From: Paracoxiella cheracis
GTDB lineage: Bacteria > Pseudomonadota > Gammaproteobacteria > Coxiellales > Coxiellaceae
Assembly: GCF_049348705.1 (NCBI RefSeq)
Contig: NZ_CP186485.1
Coordinates: 1,488,001-1,552,000, forward strand
Reading direction: 5' to 3'
DNA length: 64,000 bases
The position numbers were made by a program, and so were the translations under genes. The notes below the pieces were generated by a model. That model had not been told where the DNA came from, searched no databases, and saw only the letters and a program-made list of their open reading frames with translations. Shown here in pieces: positions 58,481 through 64,000 of this stretch; the stretch's first letter is position 1; the number at the start of each line of letters is the position of its first letter.

Positions 58481-60201
58481 TTGGACTTTGGATAAATAAA
58501 ATCCCTTGCCAGTTAGGACAATAATCAAAAAATGTGAGTTTCTAAATCTTAAGCTGTTTTTTGCAGCAATTCGTAGAATTTCTCAGGTGTAAAATTTATT
58601 TTATCCAACCATGATTTTACTATCCCAATCAAATCCTCTATTTTTTCAGGGTCTGAGTTTTGCGTCTTTTCTTCAGTCCTCTGAATCGTTTTAATTTTTG
58701 AGTTGCTATTTTTGAAAATAGCAGGATGTCGCGTGCGTTTCCGCTGCGTATCACCTTTGGTTCTGCCTTGCGGATTACCGCGTGGTTTGCAGAGATTAGC
58801 AGGCGTGCCAACGGTATCAAGCACCGTAGAAAAACCCCGTTGCGTTTGTGAAGGGGTCGCAGTTATTGATGGTTTTTCGTTATCCACTTGGAAGCTCGGC
58901 AAATACCGCTCCCATTTTTTCGGTAAAATCGGGGCAAGATTCCTCGCTAGATAAAGTTGCGTATACGCTAATGCTGTCATCCGCCACCAATCTTCTTCGT
59001 GCTTAACATCCGGTGTTTGGTATCGGTCAAATAACAGTTTGTCTTTACCAAAACGAAAGTAGTGTTCAATGTCATAGCGTCTATCGTAATAGTGATACGC
59101 TTCTAATACTGTGATTTCATTACGTCGTTCACCAGCGAGTCCTAACCAGAGTGGATTTTTATATAAAGATTTACCGTTAGCATCAACCGCAACCAATTGC
59201 ACAACAGTAACAGGATGCTCATATCCTTTAAATTGCTTTGAACCACGCAGTAATTGGTCACGCCATATTTTAATCTCCAATTGGTAAGTTTTGCCACTGC
59301 GGGTTGTAATGGGTTGCTGCACAATCTCATCGGATTCACGGTGAGTCGTGCTGTCGTTTAGTTTCATCGCATCACCATAGCGTTTTATACTTCCTGAGGT
59401 ATTATCTTCTATTGATGCGGGCGCGAAAACATTACGGGTACTGTTAAAACGGAAAAGATGTACCCAATTGGGATTTTCGCTAACCAGTTTACGGCAAGCT
59501 TCTGTACCATATTTTGAATCAGCCACGCTAACCACCAATTTATGAGTAAGCGCTAAGTCTGCAATACAACGGTTAATTTGCTGCATCCCAACTACATTGC
59601 CTTTTTCATCGCTTTTAACGCGCCTCGTATCCAGTGGAACTAACCAATGCTTTTCTTGAGCTGCACCATCATTGGGCAATAGTGATACCGTTGAATATTC
59701 ATGTCCAATGGTAATCGGTTTGTTACCCGGTGCTGGATTAGGGCTGTAAACCACATGGCGATCTTCAACACAGTGTGCACTTTGACGCGACTGTGGTGTC
59801 GTATCCGCAATAATGATCACACGGTCATCGCTATGACTCACATGTTCATATTGTATTTTCATCATGCTATCCCAACAATTTGCTACCGACAAACCATCGC
59901 TAATCGCATCGGTAATACTACTGTATTCACGTTCAAAGTATGGCGATTCACATAATTCTATGGGTGTTTTGCAGCGATGGCCATGGCTTGAAAGGGCATC
60001 GAGTAAATTCATATTGGCATCGCGTCGCGCGGGGAAGATGTTGTAGAGGAATGTACGGAATTGTTTTAGTTTTTCTGTCGCTAACATCGTTTGTTCCTTA
60101 TTTTATTTTTTCGAACAAACGTTGTTTACAACGTAAAATTTTTTTTCGGTTTCTATGTCAAGCAATTTTTAATTATTTTTATAAATTTATCCAAAGTCCA
60201 A
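58481..60201 (-). mobile_element. IS4-type element, intact 1721-bp copy inside IS256
   Basis: Flanked by the 6-bp duplication CATTGA (58475-58480 and 60202-60207). The uninterrupted IS256 sequence confirms the empty site. Confidence 0.97.
58549..60087 (-). CDS. IS4-superfamily transposase, copy
   Basis: 512 residues, near-identical to the copies at 29257 and 46292, with small changes (EITVLEAYHYY; GDTQRKRTRH). DDE and YREK residues intact. Confidence 0.94.
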   Translation of the reverse strand: MLATEKLKQFRTFLYNIFPARRDANMNLLDALSSHGHRCKTPIELCESPYFEREYSSITDAISDGLSVANCWDSMMKIQYEHVSHSDDRVIIIADTTPQSRQSAHCVEDRHVVYSPNPAPGNKPITIGHEYSTVSLLPNDGAAQEKHWLVPLDTRRVKSDEKGNVVGMQQINRCIADLALTHKLVVSVADSKYGTEACRKLVSENPNWVHLFRFNSTRNVFAPASIEDNTSGSIKRYGDAMKLNDSTTHRESDEIVQQPITTRSGKTYQLEIKIWRDQLLRGSKQFKGYEHPVTVVQLVAVDANGKSLYKNPLWLGLAGERRNEITVLEAYHYYDRRYDIEHYFRFGKDKLLFDRYQTPDVKHEEDWWRMTALAYTQLYLARNLAPILPKKWERYLPSFQVDNEKPSITATPSQTQRGFSTVLDTVGTPANLCKPRGNPQGRTKGDTQRKRTRHPAIFKNSNSKIKTIQRTEEKTQNSDPEKIEDLIGIVKSWLDKINFTPEKFYELLQKTA

Positions 60202-61312
60202 CATTGAGGTTCCTCGTGATCGTAACAATGAGTTTGTACCGCAATTGATTCCAAAACATCAAACCCGCTTTGATGATTTGGATGACAAAATTATGAGTCT
60301 TTATGCACGGGGTATGACTACCCGTGATATTCAAGATCAGTTGAAAGATTTGTATGGCACAACTATTTGTTCGAGTCTCATTTCTACAGTAACCAACGAA
60401 GTGATTGAAGAAGTGAAGGCTTGGCAAAGTCGTCCGTTGGACAAGGTGTATCCGATTGTGTATTTGGACGCTTTAGTGATTAAAGTGCAGCAAGATAAAA
60501 AGGTTATCAATAAGGCATTGTATTTGGCTTTAGGAATTAATATCGATGGGCAAAAAGAATTGCTAGGTATTTGGATTAGCCAAAATGAGGGCGCTAAATT
60601 CTGGTTGAATGTATTAACGGAGTTAAAAAATCGAGGCCTAGAAGATATCCTGATTTGTTGCGTTGACGGGCTAACGGGCTTTCCTGATGCGATTGGCGCT
60701 GTGTATCCTAACACTCAAGTACAGCTTTGCATTGTACACATGGTGCGGAATTCATTGCGCTATGTGGGTTGGAAAAAGAAAAAAGAAGTGGCCGCTGACT
60801 TAAAAGCTATTTATTCGGCCAGTACGGTTGAAGAAGCAGAATTGGCGCTGACGAGTTTCTCTGAGAAATGGGATGCTGAATTTCCCTCGATTGCCAAAAG
60901 TTGGTTGACTCATTGGGAGCGCATTGTGCCATTTTTTGCTTATCCGGCAGAAATTCGGAGGGTGATTTATACCACTAACGCTATTGAATCACTGAACATG
61001 AGTATCCGAAAAGTTATTAAAAATAAACGAGTTTTTCCGTCGGACGATGCCGCTTTAAAACAACTCTATTTAGGGTTAAAAAATATAGCCAAAAAATGGA
61101 CCATGCCGATTCGAGACTGGGGTGCCGCCATGAATCGTTTTGCCCTTATGTTTGAAGATCGCCTGGCGGATTTTGTATAAAACTTAAAATTCATAAGAGA
61201 GGAAATTAATTTGAACGCAATGTAGTTTTTGATAAAATTAAAAAATCAGTTAACACAATGGCTGATTCATAATTCTGACTGACGCGATTTACACAAACTA
61301 ATAAACAGTCCC

Positions 61313-62479
61313 TTCAATTCATCTGCCGACACGCTTGGAATAGTTTTACATAGTTTATCTAATTCTTTTTCTTGTGCCAAATGCTTTGCATCAAGAAAAG
61401 TTTGCATGGGTGTTTTTCCATAACAACGCTCGCCGGAATGGGGCCTGACCTCATTATATGTTTTGATCCACGCATCAACGTCTTGTTGTAATTCTTCTAG
61501 GGAACGATATATTTTTTTTCGAAAAGCAACATCATAAAATTCTTGTTTAATCGTTTTATGAAAACGTTCACAAATACCATTGGTCTGCGGAGAACGTGCG
61601 CGTGTTTTCGAATGGTCAATGTCTTCAACTGCTAAATAAAGTTGATAGGCGTGGTTCTCAATTTTTCCACAATATTCCGTCCCGCGATCCGTGAGCATAC
61701 GCAGCAATCGGATACCTTGCTCATTAAACCATGGCAATACACGTTCATTTAATAAATGAGCTGCCGTCATCGCTGTTTTCTCCGTGTATAACTTCGCAAA
61801 AGCGATTCTGCTATAGGTATCGACAAAAGTCTGCTCATAAATACGGCCAACGCCCTTCATCGTGCCAACATAATACGTATCCTGAGAACCTAAATAACCT
61901 GGGTGTTCTGTTTCAATCTCGCCGTGCGCTTCTTTTTCTCGTTTTGATTTTTCTAATGCTTGTCATTGTTCTTCCGTTAATAACATACCGTCTTGCGCCG
62001 ATTTCGCTTCAAGCGCTTTTAGTCGCTTCTTAAAAGTCTCTAGATCATTACGTAGCCACACCGAACGAACTCCGCTGCTCGATACGATAATGCCTCGCGC
62101 CAGTAATTCATTGGCCGCACGTGCCTGACCTAACGCTGGGTTTTCAATAGCCAAAGCAATTACCGCTTCTTCTACATGTAACGGCACTCTATTTTTTTCA
62201 TTCGGTTTCTTCTTACTCATATCATGGAGTGCTTCTTCGCCACCATTTTCATAAAGTGTTTTGAAACGGTAAAAACTGTCGCGTGAATAACCCATAACCT
62301 TGCAGGCTTGTGAAACATTTCCCAATTGTTTAGACAGCTCTAGTAAACCTAATTTCGGTTTGATAATCTTTTCGGATACACTGGTCATAATGACACTCCT
62401 CGTGTTGGTTGTTTAAGGTTGGTCAATTAAATTTTACTCTAACTGACCAGGAGTGTCAGATCAAGTCTGAAGGTTTACA
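61313..62479 (-). mobile_element. IS481-family element, right end missing
   Basis: Runs from its left terminal repeat (inverse of TGTAAACCTTCAG, ending 62479) to 61313, where the IS256 end replaces the last 115 or so bp. It contains the N-terminal frame 61963-62388, the fixed TGA (61963-61965), and the DDE part to ASVSADEL. It interrupts a 249-bp repeat on its outer side. Confidence 0.93.
61963..62388 (-). CDS. IS481 transposase N-terminal part
   Basis: 141 residues identical but for one residue (SRDSF instead of SHDSF) to the frame at 33437-33862, and ending at the same TGA. The frame then continues to the catalytic part (TFVDTYSR, LTDRGTEY, CERFHKT), which is complete except for its last residues. 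Confidence 0.85.
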   Translation of the reverse strand: MTSVSEKIIKPKLGLLELSKQLGNVSQACKVMGYSRDSFYRFKTLYENGGEEALHDMSKKKPNEKNRVPLHVEEAVIALAIENPALGQARAANELLARGIIVSSSGVRSVWLRNDLETFKKRLKALEAKSAQDGMLLTEEQ

Positions 62480-62555
62480 TTTAAGTTGTCGCGTATTGCG
62501 AGTCGATTATTGACAGGGATGGCAATAATCTATCACGAGCATCGCGACACGCTTC
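62480..62555 (+). repeat. Structured repeat, 3' fragment (copy N)
   Basis: The last 76 bp of the element family, comprising the TGTCGCG/CGCGACA hairpin with the GATTATTG/CAATAATC inner stem, next to the IS481 end. The end reads CGCTTC. The 5' part is missing. Confidence 0.9.
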
Positions 62556-62650
62556 GCTAGCCGAATTTGGAGTAGCTGTGTCTTGGGAATTGCTACTACT
62601 TACCGCTGGAGTTGAAGTGCTCTTTAATCAGCTAAGAGTAGATTCCTAGT
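62556..62650 (+). pseudogene. C-terminal gene fragment, unrecognised
   Basis: A plus-strand frame reads LAEFGVAVSWELLLLTAGVE then VLFNQLRVDS and stops. It begins directly at the repeat fragment, so it is probably the tail of a gene lost to rearrangement. Short, so uncertain. Confidence 0.3.
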
Positions 62651-62824
62651 AACATCTTTTAGTATATGCTTGTAATCTTTGGTTTGTATTAACATCCGCG
62701 CATGATGATAGGTATAATATCTAGTTTTTATTTTGATATAGGTACCGGGAGAGAGGTGCGAACGGTTGGTGTTGACGCCTTGCGCGAGTTGAACTCGCAT
62801 TTTAGTGAGGTATCTATATAAAAA

Positions 62825-62843
62825 TGGGCGCTGATACAGCGCC
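62825..62843 (-). terminator. Intrinsic terminator of the histone-like gene
   Basis: GGGCGCTG at 62825-62832 pairs with CAGCGCCC at 62836-62843; on the minus strand it is followed by a T run. It lies just after the end of the histone-like gene. Confidence 0.88.
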
Positions 62844-62864
62844 CAAACTTATTTAGAAGTAACT

Positions 62865-63101
62865 TTACTTAGCTTTTTTACGAGATGCTTTTTTCTTAGC
62901 TGGTTTTCGAGTTACCTTTTTGACGGCTTTCTTTTTACCACTAGCTTTTCGTTTAGTGGGTTTTGCTTTTTTAGCATTTTTAACTTTCTTCGTTGCTTTT
63001 TTGTGTTGCTTTAACGCTTTTTCAGCATCTTTCAATGCCTTTTTCGCAGCAGCGATGTTGTTTTTTAGTGTTTTCAATTTTGGATCGGCAACTCGTGCCA
63101 T
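62865..63101 (-). CDS. Lysine-rich histone H1-like protein
   Basis: 78 residues. The first 35 form a predicted helix (DPKLKTLKNNIAAAKKALKD), then a Lys/Ala/Pro-rich basic tail (KKAVKKVTRKPAKKKASRKK) like the C-terminal domain of eukaryotic histone H1 and bacterial Hc1/HctA-type proteins. It is expected to bind DNA non-specifically and compact the nucleoid. GGAGGTATCAC lies before the ATG and a terminator follows, so it is its own unit. Similar proteins occur in Coxiella and Chlamydia and are linked to developmental forms. Confidence 0.8.
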   Translation of the reverse strand: MARVADPKLKTLKNNIAAAKKALKDAEKALKQHKKATKKVKNAKKAKPTKRKASGKKKAVKKVTRKPAKKKASRKKAK

Positions 63102-63277
63102 AGTGATACCTCCTCAGTTTTTTAGAAAAAAGATTATACAAGTTTTAGTAAGATTAGGAAAGCAAATGGATTTGCCACTAAATTTGTTTTAGAAGAGTAC
63201 CATCTCTCTTGGAATAATGGGTAATGTTTTTTCTTGTATCGGGCGATTGAATGTACGTGAGGTAATCGCATTTTGTG

Positions 63278-63436
63278 TCACCGGGTTTTGAGTTTGCAGA
63301 TTTTGAGCTTGCAAGTGCAGAATCGTTAAGCATCGAATATCCTGAGTATCGTCCACTGATTCATCGATTGAGTCGCTTGGCTCCTGTAGTATCAATTAAA
63401 GAAGCAAGAAAATACGAAGATGGTACAAAAAAGTAA
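63278..63436 (+). pseudogene. Cupin-family protein C-terminal remnant
   Basis: The plus frame SPGFEFADFELASAESLSIE then YPEYRPLIHRLSRLA matches the C-terminus of the DUF985-type cupin family (G-F-E-F-x-D-F-E and Y-P-x-x-x-P-L-I). The N-terminal two-thirds is missing. The overlapping minus frame at 63189-63395 is rejected. Confidence 0.6.
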
Positions 63437-63552
63437 TTAAAGGCTAATCAAGCGCTAATTTCGTTTATTGCTGAGTGCTTGGAACTTAACAAACGTGATA
63501 TCAAAATTGTGCGAGGGACTACCAGTCGATTTAAAACACTATCTATTAGATG
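63437..63552 (+). pseudogene. DUF167 (YggU) family C-terminal remnant
   Basis: The frame KANQALISFIAECLELNKRD then IKIVRGTTSRFKTLSI matches the conserved C-terminal half of DUF167 (K-A-N-x-A-L-I and I-x-x-G-x-T-S-R-x-K). It follows the cupin stop directly, lacks its N-terminus, and is cut by IS481 at 63553. Confidence 0.65.
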
Positions 63553-64000
63553 TAGAACTCTCGACTTGATCTGACAGTTGAGATTTATCGGACATATTTT
63601 CTGTCCGATAGATCGGATTCTAATTACTCCTCTACCAGTTGCGTGTCGTGATTACTGTGCGCCTTATTCAATTCATCTGCCGACACGCTTGGAATAGTTT
63701 TACATAGTTTATCTAATTCTTTTTCTTGTGGCAAATGCTTTGCATCAAGAAAAGTTTGCATGGGTGTTTTTCCATAACAACGCTCGCCGGAATGGGGCCT
63801 GACCTCATTATATGTTTTGATCCACGCATCAACGTCTTGTTGTAATTCTTCTAGGGAACGATATATTTTTTTTCGAAAAGCAACATCATAAAATTCTTGT
63901 TTAATCGTTTTATGAAAACGTTCACAAATACCATTGGTCTGCGGAGAACGTGCGCGTGTTTTCGAATGGTCAATGTCTTCAACTGCTAAATAAAGTTGAT
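63553..64000 (-). mobile_element. IS481-family element, right end, runs out of window
   Basis: Terminal repeat TGTAGAACTCTCGACTTG at 63553 and the transposase C-terminal part as in 35662-36308, with one changed base (GTGGCAAATG instead of GTGCCAAATG near 63729). Confidence 0.93.

Larger units (their letters stand above)
58149..61312 (+). mobile_element. IS256-family element, copy 3, split by IS4-type element
   Basis: Ends GGGTCTG and CAGTCCC. 3164 bp minus 1721 and the 6-bp duplication equals 1437 bp. The transposase frames at 58215-58480 and 60202-61180 are otherwise identical to the intact copies. Flanks (left unique, right the inside of IS481) do not match, so one side has been exchanged. 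Confidence 0.95.

Noticed and set aside
62740..62820. Small hairpin GCGAGTTGAACTCGC as a non-coding RNA
   Set aside because: Only a single short stem with no promoter or terminator of its own; not enough to call a gene.
63189..63395. Minus-strand frame of 68 codons
   Set aside because: The plus strand there encodes recognisable cupin C-terminal sequence, so this is a shadow frame.

Overview
The window looks like an AT-rich gammaproteobacterial chromosome, most likely a host-associated member of the Legionellales (Legionella/Coxiella relatives). The hints are eukaryotic-like repeat proteins (leucine-rich, ankyrin-like and pentatricopeptide-like), a GDSL lipase without a signal peptide, an LqsA/CqsA-like aminotransferase next to a PAS sensor kinase, a complete arginine deiminase pathway, and very heavy insertion-sequence load with many broken genes. 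No rRNA or universal marker is present, so this placement is inference.

Layout. 1-14.5 kb is mostly a normal gene region: a Bcr/CflA-type efflux pump, PEP synthase, QueH, two DUF378 membrane proteins, the arginine deiminase cluster (permease remnant, arcB, arcA, arcC), and a D-amino-acid salvage group (RidA, a D-serine dehydratase/D-threonine aldolase-like PLP enzyme, D-aminoacylase). 14.5-23 kb is a decayed effector-like region: an ankyrin-like gene and a leucine-rich-repeat gene, both cut by insertions. 23-26.3 kb holds an intact GDSL hydrolase and an amino-acid permease. 26.3-38 kb is a mobile-element mosaic with tRNA-Arg, a holin-like prophage remnant, a tRNA-Asn 3' fragment, an integrase remnant and nested IS481/IS256 copies. 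38-46 kb has a PPR-like pseudogene, the LqsA/CqsA-like enzyme with its sensor kinase, and a truncated ankyrin-like gene. 46-58 kb alternates IS copies with a glutamylcyclotransferase-GNAT gene, a ZIP transporter, Ada, a retropepsin-like gene, DUF1328 and DUF2254 proteins and an acyl-CoA synthetase. 58-64 kb is again nested IS elements around a histone-like gene.

The most striking item is a miniature GC-rich repeat with 13 full copies and one partial copy in 64 kb. It comes in a 249-bp and a 281-bp form. Where the empty site can be read from an intact IS copy or rebuilt from the flanking reading frame, the element is inserted exactly, with no target duplication. Twelve of the 13 full copies have a C four bases before the left end. 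The two forms keep the same set of hairpins although the paired bases differ, so paired changes support a conserved fold. Neither form encodes a plausible protein. The family could be a new kind of non-autonomous structured mobile element. It has split at least six genes or transposases and, at one site, probably mediated a deletion that fused a hydrolase remnant to a permease remnant.

Six IS types are present: a 1721-bp IS4-superfamily element (YREK-type transposase, 6-bp duplications), a 1118-bp IS5-like element, a 1437-bp IS256 element (8-bp duplication), a 1283-bp IS481 element, a 1201-bp IS3/IS407-like element, and fragments of a second IS3-type element. Several copies lack matching flanks, so recombination between copies has rearranged the region.
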